Source: Actinomycetota bacterium
GTDB lineage: Bacteria > Actinomycetota > Acidimicrobiia > Acidimicrobiales > Poriferisodalaceae
Assembly: GCA_013151655.1 (NCBI GenBank)
Contig: JAADHX010000415.1
Span: forward strand, 1-10,862
DNA length: 10,862 bases
Direction: 5' to 3'
In this document: piece by piece, positions 1-5,750 of the stretch
Layout: every line of letters starts with the position of its first letter
Numbering within the stretch: position 1 is the first letter of the stretch
The notes under the pieces: generated by a model
What the model was told of the DNA's origin: nothing
Databases searched by the model: none
Seen by the model: the letters and a program-made list of their open reading frames with translations, nothing else
Made by a program: the position numbers and the translations under genes

Positions 1-39
1 CCAGTGTCAAGGTCCAGTGTCAAGGTCCAGTGTCAAGGG
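1..39. repeat. Three tandem 13-bp repeats at the window edge
   Basis: Three head-to-tail copies of ccagtgtcaaggt lie at 1-13, 14-26 and 27-39. The first two are identical and the third differs only in its last base (g for t). The array touches the left edge, so more copies may lie outside. On the minus strand each copy contains TTGACA (complement of 5-10, 18-23 and 31-36), the consensus sigma-70-type -35 hexamer. The array could therefore be an iterated promoter or operator element for a divergent gene to the left, or simply a minisatellite. No matching -10 box can be seen because it would fall outside the window. Confidence 0.9.
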
Positions 40-289
40 TGTTTCGCGACCAGTGCTCGAACCCGGGCCGAAGTGTCTTGATCAGCAGCGCCTCGACCGT
101 CAGTGCTGGGAGCGGTTGTCGATCGCTCAAAGTGGGTTCCACGCGACGGCGGTTGCGTCAAAACCACGGTCTGTGCCGAATGAAAGAGCACTACTTCGCT
201 GAGTGGCCGGCAATCTGAGGATCCGTGAGAATCAGGTTGGTGATCAATCAGGCGAACTATCGATCTCGGTCACGTTAGTCTCGCCGACT
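40..289. other. Upstream region of queA with no recognisable gene
   Basis: Short open frames cross this stretch on the + strand (about 60 codons each, near 17-218), but their translations are arginine/serine-rich, resemble no family I know and overlap one another in different frames. I see no tRNA, and no promoter with both a good -35 and a good -10. The pentamer CAGTG of the 13-bp repeats recurs at 50-54 and 100-104, so the area may include decayed copies of the repeat. It presumably holds the queA promoter and possibly a divergent promoter pointing left. In many bacteria ruvB sits upstream of queA; it is not visible here. Confidence 0.5.
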
Positions 290-1313
290 GTGCTCATATC
301 GGAGTTCGACTACGACCTGCCATCTGGGGCGATTGCCCAGAGCCCGCTGGAGCCGCGCGATTCGGCCCGGCTGCGATCGCGGCCCGGCTACCGAACCGAC
401 GCATGGTCTGGTCTCCGATCTGGTCAACGAACTACAGCCAGGCGATGTGATGGTGGTCAACGAAACCCGTGTAATCGCGGCGAGGCTGAGGCTGAACAAG
501 TCCACGGGCGGGTCGGCCGAGGTGTTCCTTCTTGAGCCGATCGGCGATGGGTCTTGGCAGGCTCTGATTCGACCGGCGCGGCGGCTCAAACCGGGCACGG
601 TGCTTACGGGCGGGCCAAACGACGCGCTGCGGGTGGTGATCGGGCCCCGGTTGTCAGCGGGGCGAAATCGGGTCGAGGTCGATTTGGCCGGCCGCGAACT
701 CGCCGACGCGGCCGACGCGGGAGTGGGCGAGACACCTTTGCCTCCATATATCGAAACACAACTACAAGACGCCGAGCGGTATCAGACAGTGTTCGCGAAT
801 CGGCCTGGATCGGTGGCGGCGCCGACGGCCGGGCTTCACCTGACCACTGATCTTCTGGCGGCCATCGCGGCCAAGGGAGCAGAGGTTCACCACATCGACT
901 TGGTGGTAGGGCTCGACACGTTTCGGCCCGTCATCGTCGACAACCTTGATGACCATGTGATGCACTCGGAGCAGTACACCGTGTCCCAACAGACCATGGA
1001 CGCATGCACAAGTGCTCGACGTGTCGTAGCAGTTGGAACCACGACCACCCGAGCGCTCGAATCGGCAGCAACCACTGGGGAGTTGTCTGGCCGCACCGAC
1101 ATTTTTATTCAGCGGGGCTACGAGTGGAAGATCGTCGATCTGCTGCTCACCAACTTCCACATGCCTAAGTCGACGCTGCTGGTGATGATCGACGCCTTTG
1201 TGGGACCAAGGTGGCGAGACATCTACGTCGCGGCCCTCGCGAGCGACTATCGCTTCCTCAGCTTTGGCGATGCCATGCTGCTCAACCGCCTTAGCCTCAA
1301 GGGTTCAGCATGA
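290..1313 (+). pseudogene. queA: QueA, SAM:tRNA ribosyltransferase-isomerase, frameshifted near the 5' end
   Basis: QueA moves the ribosyl group of S-adenosylmethionine onto preQ1 at position 34 of GUN-anticodon tRNAs, making epoxyqueuosine in the cytoplasm. The family N-terminus (EFDYDLPSGAIAQ, then EPRDSARL) is read from GTG 290 to about 373. The rest, from DRGPATEPTHGLVSDL at 375 through VNETRVIAARL, SVAAPTAGLHLT, GTTTTRALES, LLTNFHMPKSTLL and YRFLSFGDAMLL, is one frame over. Joining the frames needs one extra base ignored or two (or five) lost bases restored; five gives ARL-LVDRG and the usual family spacing, with about 342 residues in total. The uncorrected first frame stops at 533-535. 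A TTG at 333 could start the second frame, but would replace the conserved N-terminus with unrelated residues. Also unusual: LVVGLDTF where many QueA have LHVGxGTF, and FIQRG for FIxPG. The stop overlaps the tgt start. A sequencing or assembly error could explain the shift. Confidence 0.85.
363..389. repeat. 10-bp direct repeat flanking the queA frameshift point
   Basis: CGGCCCGGCT occurs at 363-372 and again at 380-389. Between and overlapping them lies the palindrome GCGATCGC (373-380). The point where the QueA reading frame must change (around 374) is exactly here. Short GC-rich direct repeats and a palindrome favour both replication slippage and assembly or sequencing error, so the repeat helps explain the shift without deciding between the two. 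Confidence 0.8.
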
Positions 1314-2398
1314 ACCTCAGATACGAACTCGTCGCCACTGATGGTCAGGCCCGTCGTGGCCGGGTCCACACCAGCCGAGGCACCTACGAGACGCCCATCT
1401 TCATGCCGGTCGGAACAAGGGGCGCGGTAGTGCATCTCGATGCACGCGACTACGAGCAGTTGGGAGCCGAGATAATTCTCGGAAATACCTATCACCTGAT
1501 GCTGCGCCCTGGGGCCGACGTTGTTGAGCACCTTGGCGGACTACACAAGTTCACCAGCTGGGACGGTCACACCCTTACCGACAGCGGTGGGTTTCAGGTG
1601 ATGTCGTTAAGCCCCAAGATCGACGACGATGGGGTCACCTTCAAATCGATATACGACGGCACCAAGACACGACTGACACCGGAGTCGGCCACACACATTC
1701 AGGAACAACTTGGTGCCGACATTGCCATGGTGCTCGACATCTGCGCTGCTCTGCCAGCCACCAAAACAGAGGTCAGGGCGGCTATGGAAACAACCCATCG
1801 GTGGGCTGGGTTGGCTAAGGCTGCTCACTCCCGACCAGACCAGGCTCAGTTCGGAATTGTTCAGGGTGGGGTCGATCCCGATCTCAGGGTTGAGAGCGCG
1901 GCCGCGATATCCAGCCTCGATTTTGCCGGATATGGCATCGGCGGATTGAGTGTCGGCGAACCACGCTCGGAGATGCTGCCGGCATTGGAGGCCGCACTTT
2001 CGGAGTTGCCGGTCGACAAGCCCCGTTACCTGATGGGAGTCGGCGACCCGATCAGCGTTGTCGAAGCCATCGCGCTCGGTGTCGATCAGTTCGATTGCGT
2101 CTTACCGACGAGGCTTGCTCGTCACGGAACAGTTCTCAACAGCAACGGCAAGGTCAACCTACGACGAGCCCAGTTCGAGCACGACCTCGAACCGCTCGAC
2201 CCGCGCAACCCATTCTCGAACCGATTCTCGGCCGGATACCTAAGGCACCTTCTTAAGGTGAAGGAACCAACGGCTGGCCGGGTACTAACCCTGCACAACC
2301 TTTGGTATCTGCTCGACCTTGTGAACCGCACGCGCACCGCCATCGAAAACGGCACCCTTAGCGAGGTCAGGGCCGAAGTGGCGCAGTACTGGACCTAA
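1310..2398 (+). CDS. tgt: Tgt, tRNA-guanine transglycosylase lacking the zinc-site cysteines
   Basis: Tgt exchanges guanine-34 of Asp, Asn, His and Tyr tRNAs for preQ1, the base that QueA then modifies. The 362-residue protein has near-normal length and carries the TIM-barrel motifs: NTYHL 59-63, TDSGGFQ 90-96 with Asp91, VLDIC 141-145, FGIVQGG 181-187, GGLSVGEP 211-218, YLMGVGDP 240-247 and FDCVLPTR 261-268 with the expected nucleophile Asp262. Cys145 and Val215 sit where bacterial preQ1-type enzymes have Cys and Val, so preQ1 rather than queuine is the likely substrate. After PLDP (295-298) the family normally has CxCxxC; here residues 299-305 read RNPFSNR, two residues shorter and with no Cys. 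The fourth ligand, His329 in LTLHN, is kept. No Cys codon appears in the other two frames there, so this is not a local frameshift. ATG 1310 overlaps the queA stop and has AAGGG at 1299-1303, 6 nt upstream. Confidence 0.95.
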   Translation: MNLRYELVATDGQARRGRVHTSRGTYETPIFMPVGTRGAVVHLDARDYEQLGAEIILGNTYHLMLRPGADVVEHLGGLHKFTSWDGHTLTDSGGFQVMSLSPKIDDDGVTFKSIYDGTKTRLTPESATHIQEQLGADIAMVLDICAALPATKTEVRAAMETTHRWAGLAKAAHSRPDQAQFGIVQGGVDPDLRVESAAAISSLDFAGYGIGGLSVGEPRSEMLPALEAALSELPVDKPRYLMGVGDPISVVEAIALGVDQFDCVLPTRLARHGTVLNSNGKVNLRRAQFEHDLEPLDPRNPFSNRFSAGYLRHLLKVKEPTAGRVLTLHNLWYLLDLVNRTRTAIENGTLSEVRAEVAQYWT

Positions 2399-2409
2399 CA
2401 CTGTTTCAG

Positions 2410-2427
2410 TGGTGCCGATAGGCACTA
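2410..2427 (+). promoter_or_regulatory. Small hairpin between tgt and yajC
   Basis: GTGCC (2412-2416) pairs perfectly with GGCAC (2421-2425) around a GATA loop. A G-T and a T-A pair (2411/2426, 2410/2427) extend the stem to seven pairs. It lies in the 41-nt gap between tgt and yajC, 12 nt before the yajC start, where no Shine-Dalgarno sequence is visible. The T-run that follows is only three bases, so a strong intrinsic terminator is unlikely. It could be an RNA processing or translation-modulating element, or chance. Confidence 0.35.
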
Positions 2428-2439
2428 GCCTTTCGCTCC

Positions 2440-2850
2440 ATGTCCTTACTGATACTTCCGTTTGCATTTTTGGCAATGTGGCTGCTGATAATTCGACCAC
2501 AACAGCGCAAACAGAAGGCACAGATGGCGGTGGTCACGAGCGCCGGCATCGGCGACGAGATAGTCACCGCTGGCGGTTTTGTGGGCACGATCATGGATGT
2601 CCACGATCCACAAGACAGCGCCAACGGACTTGGCCCCGACGAGGTTCTGCTCGCTCTGAACGACACTATTGAGGTTGTTTTTAGGCGTCGATCCATCGCC
2701 GAGATTCGCGAATCGTGGGACGGTCAGTTCGACGACGGAACCTACCTCGATGAGGGGCCTGTCGACAATCCCATCGGTGATCTTGTGATCGACTCGATCG
2801 ATGACGCTGAAATCGTGGGCGAATCGGCCGACAAACCGGACGAAAGCTGA
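2440..2850 (+). CDS. yajC: YajC, Sec translocase accessory subunit
   Basis: YajC is a small single-pass membrane protein that associates with SecDF and SecYEG. This 136-residue protein shows the full family layout: a short N-terminal membrane segment (about 2-18), the basic cytoplasmic flank RPQQRKQK (19-26), and the globular segment with VTSAGIGDEIVTAGGFVGTI (32-51). The segment from about 92 to the end is acidic and probably disordered, and makes the protein somewhat longer than a typical 85-110 residue YajC. ATG 2440 is the only start that keeps the membrane segment. There is no Shine-Dalgarno sequence before it, so translation may depend on coupling, a leaderless transcript or the nearby hairpin. 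secD follows after 137 nt. Confidence 0.93.
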   Translation: MSLLILPFAFLAMWLLIIRPQQRKQKAQMAVVTSAGIGDEIVTAGGFVGTIMDVHDPQDSANGLGPDEVLLALNDTIEVVFRRRSIAEIRESWDGQFDDGTYLDEGPVDNPIGDLVIDSIDDAEIVGESADKPDES

Positions 2851-2898
2851 CCCTGTCGACCACCTCGTCATCGGCGGCCCAACACGGTTAGCCGCCCA

Positions 2899-2949
2899 AT
2901 GACACCCGATCTCTGCTCGGGTGCGCCATCCTTCGTGGGTGGGCCTTAG
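2899..2949 (+). other. Possible 16-codon leader reading frame upstream of secD
   Basis: ATG at 2899-2901 opens a short frame reading MTPDLCSGAPSFVGGP, ending at TAG 2947-2949, 38 nt before the secD start. It is in the yajC frame but separated from it by the yajC TGA and has no other upstream start. No clear Shine-Dalgarno sequence precedes it. The peptide ends in Gly-Gly-Pro directly before the stop, a context known to be slow in translation and termination. The first leader hairpin lies within it and the second overlaps its stop. Regulatory nascent chains upstream of secDF are known in actinobacteria, but those I recall are longer and have a membrane-targeting segment, which this lacks. Whether it is translated cannot be told from the sequence. 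Confidence 0.2.
2903..2923 (+). promoter_or_regulatory. Perfect 7-bp hairpin in the secD leader
   Basis: CACCCGA (2903-2909) pairs without mismatch with TCGGGTG (2917-2923) around a 7-nt loop. It sits in the 137-nt gap between yajC and secD. No T-run follows, so it is not a classic intrinsic terminator; a leader control element, an RNA stability element or a Rho-related structure are all possible. Confidence 0.45.
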
Positions 2950-2954
2950 CCCGC
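2939..2954 (+). promoter_or_regulatory. Second hairpin in the secD leader
   Basis: GGGC (2941-2944) pairs with GCCC (2949-2952) around CTTA. A G-T wobble (2940/2953) and a G-C pair (2939/2954) extend the stem to six pairs. It overlaps the stop of the possible leader frame (2947-2949) and lies about 20 nt before the secD ribosome-binding site. It is too far away to cover that site directly, but could form alternative pairings with the first hairpin. Confidence 0.35.
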
Positions 2955-2974
2955 ACTATGTCTTGAAGTCTCAC

Positions 2975-2979
2975 TGGAG
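2975..2979 (+). promoter_or_regulatory. Ribosome-binding site that fixes the secD TTG start
   Basis: TGGAG lies 8 nt before TTG 2988. The only nearby ATG in the secD frame (2958-2960) is followed at once by TCT and a TGA stop at 2964-2966, so TTG 2988 is the first usable start. It places the membrane segment directly at the N-terminus, as expected for SecD. Confidence 0.65.
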
Positions 2980-2987
2980 CAGCAACG

Positions 2988-4703
2988 TTGCCTCGTTCTT
3001 ACATCGTCAGCCTCGTCTCCACAGTTGTGCTTACAGCTGTGGCGGTCATCGGTGCAGCTATTGTCGGATGGACCCCACTACTGGGTCTTGACCTGCAAGG
3101 CGGCATCGCGGTCACCTACGAACCGACCGAGGAAACCGACGAAGAAAGCCTCGACCAAGCGGTCGAAATTATCCGCCAACGCGTCGACGCCTTGGGTGTC
3201 GCCGAACCCGACATCACCCGCCAGGGCGAGACCATTGTTGTCGAACTTCCTGGCGTCGACGACGCTCAGCGAGCGTTGGCCCTAGTGGGCCAGACCGCCG
3301 AGCTTAGGTTCAGGCCCGTTTTGTTCGGCCCGTTGGATGCCACCGACGGCCAGGCCAGACTCATCATGGCGAACGCGCTGGCCACCGCGCAGGGACTAAA
3401 CCTCGACACGGGAGCAGGGGCTGGCGCCGATGATGGTGCAACGGCCGAAACCACGGTGCCGACCACGGCAGTTCCGGCTACGACAGCGGCTACGCCGGAC
3501 ACCACTGGTTCGACTACTACAACTGGCTCGACCACGCCAGAGACCACCGACTCGACGACGACCACCACCGATGGCGGAGCCACAGAGACAACAACCACTG
3601 GCGACGACACCACCACAAGCACGCCAGAGACAACTACGCCAGAGACAACTACGCCAGAGACAACTACTCCGGGGACGACTACAACAACAGAGTTCGATGA
3701 GTCGTCGGCTCCGACACTCGACGAGGTCATCACCCCGGCAGAGGCCGATATTGCCGAGGATGTTGTGTTGTTGCCGTCGGCTGACGGCCTTCAACTATTT
3801 CTGCTTGGACCGACCGAAGCCACGGGAACGATCGTTTCGGGCGCCAATGCAACATTCACCGGCACCGAGTGGTCGGTGAGCGCCAACTTCACCAACGAAG
3901 GCAGCGATGTTTTCAACGAGATCGCCCAACGCAACTTCGGGCAACAGCTCGGCATCGTGCTCGACGGCAAAGTCGAATCAGCGCCAACCATTCAGGCCAC
4001 CGATTTTGCTGGGACCGCGGCCATTACCGGAACCTTCACTCAAGACGATGCCGAAGACCTCGCCTTGGTGCTTCGGTTTGGTGCTCTGCCAGTCGAACTT
4101 GAGGCCCAGACGGTGCAACAAGTGTCGGCCACCCTTGGCGACGATGCTCTCCGGGCTGGCTTAGTCGCCGGCGTTATCGGGCTGTTACTTGTGGCTGTGT
4201 TCATGGTCGCCTACTACCGGTTGCTCGGCGTTGTAGCGATCCTCAGCCTCATGGTGTCCACCGCGATCTTGTGGTTCCTGATCGCGTGGTTGGGCGAGAC
4301 CCGCGGCCTGGCTCTTAGCTTGTCGGGCACCGTCGGAATCATCTTGTCGATCGGTGTGGCCGTCGACTCCAACATTGTGTATTACGAACGTATAAAAGAA
4401 GAAGTCCGTAGAGGGCGCGCGGTCAGATCCGCGGCCGACGGAAGCTTCAGTGGGGCGTTCTCAACCATTGTTAAGGCCGACTTCGCTTCTCTGATCGGCG
4501 CGGTGATTCTGTTCAGCCTCACCGTCGGAGCAGTCAAGGGTTTTGCTCTGTTCCTTGGCATAGCAACTGTCATCGACATGCTTGTCTCGTATGTCTTTAT
4601 GAGGCCAATGGTGGTCCTGGTGACTCGAAAGTTTGCTGCTAAGAACCCAGAACGGCTAGGCATCACCCACATACCCGGTGCCGATGCGGAGGTACCGGCA
4701 TGA
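2988..4703 (+). CDS. secD: SecD, protein translocase subunit with a Thr-rich insert
   Basis: SecD pairs with SecF to form a proton-driven RND-type membrane complex that pulls proteins through SecYEG on the outer side of the membrane. The 571 residues show TM1 (about 7-27), GLDLQGGI (33-40), the first half of the P1 base domain (to about 110), a low-complexity insert (about 150-234), the remaining P1 region with VLDGKVESAPTI (324-335), LRFGALPVELE (362-372), then TM2-TM6 (about 388-545). VAVDSNIVYYERIKEE (457-472) carries the Asp (460) equivalent to the conserved membrane Asp tied to proton use. The insert is mostly Thr with Pro, Glu, Ser and Asp, and part is encoded by a 15-bp tandem repeat. 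Actinobacterial SecD often has a flexible insert in P1, but its composition varies. The stop overlaps the secF ATG. The start is TTG, and the leader may control expression. Confidence 0.96.
   Translation: MPRSYIVSLVSTVVLTAVAVIGAAIVGWTPLLGLDLQGGIAVTYEPTEETDEESLDQAVEIIRQRVDALGVAEPDITRQGETIVVELPGVDDAQRALALVGQTAELRFRPVLFGPLDATDGQARLIMANALATAQGLNLDTGAGAGADDGATAETTVPTTAVPATTAATPDTTGSTTTTGSTTPETTDSTTTTTDGGATETTTTGDDTTTSTPETTTPETTTPETTTPGTTTTTEFDESSAPTLDEVITPAEADIAEDVVLLPSADGLQLFLLGPTEATGTIVSGANATFTGTEWSVSANFTNEGSDVFNEIAQRNFGQQLGIVLDGKVESAPTIQATDFAGTAAITGTFTQDDAEDLALVLRFGALPVELEAQTVQQVSATLGDDALRAGLVAGVIGLLLVAVFMVAYYRLLGVVAILSLMVSTAILWFLIAWLGETRGLALSLSGTVGIILSIGVAVDSNIVYYERIKEEVRRGRAVRSAADGSFSGAFSTIVKADFASLIGAVILFSLTVGAVKGFALFLGIATVIDMLVSYVFMRPMVVLVTRKFAAKNPERLGITHIPGADAEVPA
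3621..3680 (+). repeat. 15-bp tandem repeat encoding TPETT in the SecD insert
   Basis: Three identical copies of acgccagagacaact run at 3621-3635, 3636-3650 and 3651-3665, followed by a diverged fourth (3666-3680: actccggggacgact). Each encodes Thr-Pro-Glu-Thr-Thr (the fourth Thr-Pro-Gly-Thr-Thr). The unit length is a multiple of three, so gain or loss of copies would change linker length without breaking secD. The exact identity of three copies points to recent expansion. Confidence 0.95.
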
Positions 4704-5746
4704 ACGTGCTCAGGACTTTCTACCGCGGCGAAGGCCAAGTTGACTTCGTAGCGCTGTCACGCAAGGTCATTCTGGCCTCCGCAGCTCTCATAGCTATCGG
4801 GTTTATCGCCTTGCTGGCGCGCGGTCTCAACCTCGGCATCGAGTTCGAGGGCGGGGTTGTCTGGGAGATTCCGGCGTCGGAGAGCCTTACCGAAGACGAC
4901 ATCAGAGGCGTACTGTCGGAGTTCGGACAGGATGCTCGCATTCAGACCGTCACTGGTTCTACCGATATCTTTCGCGTTCGGGCCGAATCGACCGACCTCG
5001 ATGCCCAGCAAGGGATGTCGCAAGCCCTTGCCGCTGTCGCCGGTGTGTCGGTCAACGACTTGAGCCTCACCGAGGTCGGACCATCGTGGGGCGAACGTGT
5101 CACCGGCGAAGCCCGAAACGCCCTTATCTGGTTCTTTATCATCATTGCCCTCTATATAGCGCTGCGCTTCGAATGGAAGATGGCGATCGCGGCGCTGGTA
5201 GCTGTGGCTCACGACATAATCTTGTCGGTTGGGTTCTACGCACTGTTCCAGCTCGACGTCACGCCGGCAACGGTCATCGCGTTCCTCACGATCATGGGTT
5301 ACTCGTTGTATGACACCCTGGTCGTTTTCGACCGGGTCAGAGAGAACACGAAAGCCGCGGAGAAGACTCGCACCACCTACAACGCGCTCACGAACGTGTC
5401 GATGAACCAGGTGATCATGCGCTCGATCAACACGACGATCACGTCGGCTTTACCGGTGCTGTCGATGTTGTTTATCGGTTCGTTCCTGCTCGGCGCGGTC
5501 GCCCTGCAAGAGTTCGCGGTGGCGCTGCTGGTCGGCATCTTCTTCGGTACGTACAGCTCGATCTTTATTGCCGCCCCCGTGCTGGTTTGGATGAAGAACC
5601 GCGAACCCGAGTGGGCTCGCCGAGACGACTTTGCGGCCCGTGGCGACGCGGCCGGATCAATCGCCGAGGCCCGCCAGTCGCTCATGGCGTCTCGTTACAC
5701 CCGCAGTCAGGCTCCGCGGCCTCGCAAGAAGGGTCGAGTACGTTAA
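4700..5746 (+). CDS. secF: SecF, protein translocase subunit
   Basis: SecF is the partner of SecD in the SecDF proton-driven translocation complex. The 348-residue protein has TM1 (about 22-41), GIEFEGG (46-52), a short outer domain, GPSWGE (127-132), TM2 (about 138-157), AHDIILSVGFY (170-180), the TM4 segment with ATVIAFLTIMGYSLYDTLVVFDR (190-212 by position: Tyr204, Asp205, Asp211, Arg212), MNQVIMRSINTTITS (235-249) and two more membrane segments (to about 297). The tail (about 300-348) is cytoplasmic and ends strongly basic (PRPRKKGRVR), common in membrane-bound translation-linked proteins. ATG 4700 overlaps the secD TGA and has a near-ideal Shine-Dalgarno GGAGGT at 4688-4693 with 6 nt spacing, consistent with a fixed SecD:SecF ratio through coupled translation. 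Confidence 0.97.
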   Translation: MNVLRTFYRGEGQVDFVALSRKVILASAALIAIGFIALLARGLNLGIEFEGGVVWEIPASESLTEDDIRGVLSEFGQDARIQTVTGSTDIFRVRAESTDLDAQQGMSQALAAVAGVSVNDLSLTEVGPSWGERVTGEARNALIWFFIIIALYIALRFEWKMAIAALVAVAHDIILSVGFYALFQLDVTPATVIAFLTIMGYSLYDTLVVFDRVRENTKAAEKTRTTYNALTNVSMNQVIMRSINTTITSALPVLSMLFIGSFLLGAVALQEFAVALLVGIFFGTYSSIFIAAPVLVWMKNREPEWARRDDFAARGDAAGSIAEARQSLMASRYTRSQAPRPRKKGRVR

Positions 5747-5750
5747 GACG

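Noticed and set aside
1..39. CRISPR array
   Set aside because: The three 13-bp units are directly adjacent with no spacers and are too short for CRISPR repeats.
48..80. tRNA-like T-arm (ctcgaaccc)
   Set aside because: The bases on either side of the loop do not form a five-pair stem, and no acceptor or anticodon stem can be placed on either strand.
333..400. Programmed ribosomal frameshifting in queA
   Set aside because: There is no slippery heptamer or A/T-rich slip site near 374, and family spacing is best restored by adding five bases, which a simple one-base slip would not do.
2851..2987. SRP (4.5S) RNA or a tRNA gene in the yajC-secD gap
   Set aside because: The conserved SRP loop sequences and tRNA arms are absent; only two short hairpins are present.
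3266..3733. 155-codon valine/serine-rich minus-strand frame
   Set aside because: It is the reverse reading of the Thr-rich SecD insert (ACN codons read as valine codons GTN and similar); its low complexity is inherited from the + strand repeat.
5631..5750. Longer Rel starting at 5631
   Set aside because: The 40 extra residues would overlap the end of secF and show no family similarity; ATG 5751 gives a normal N-terminus and correct spacing of the HD residues.
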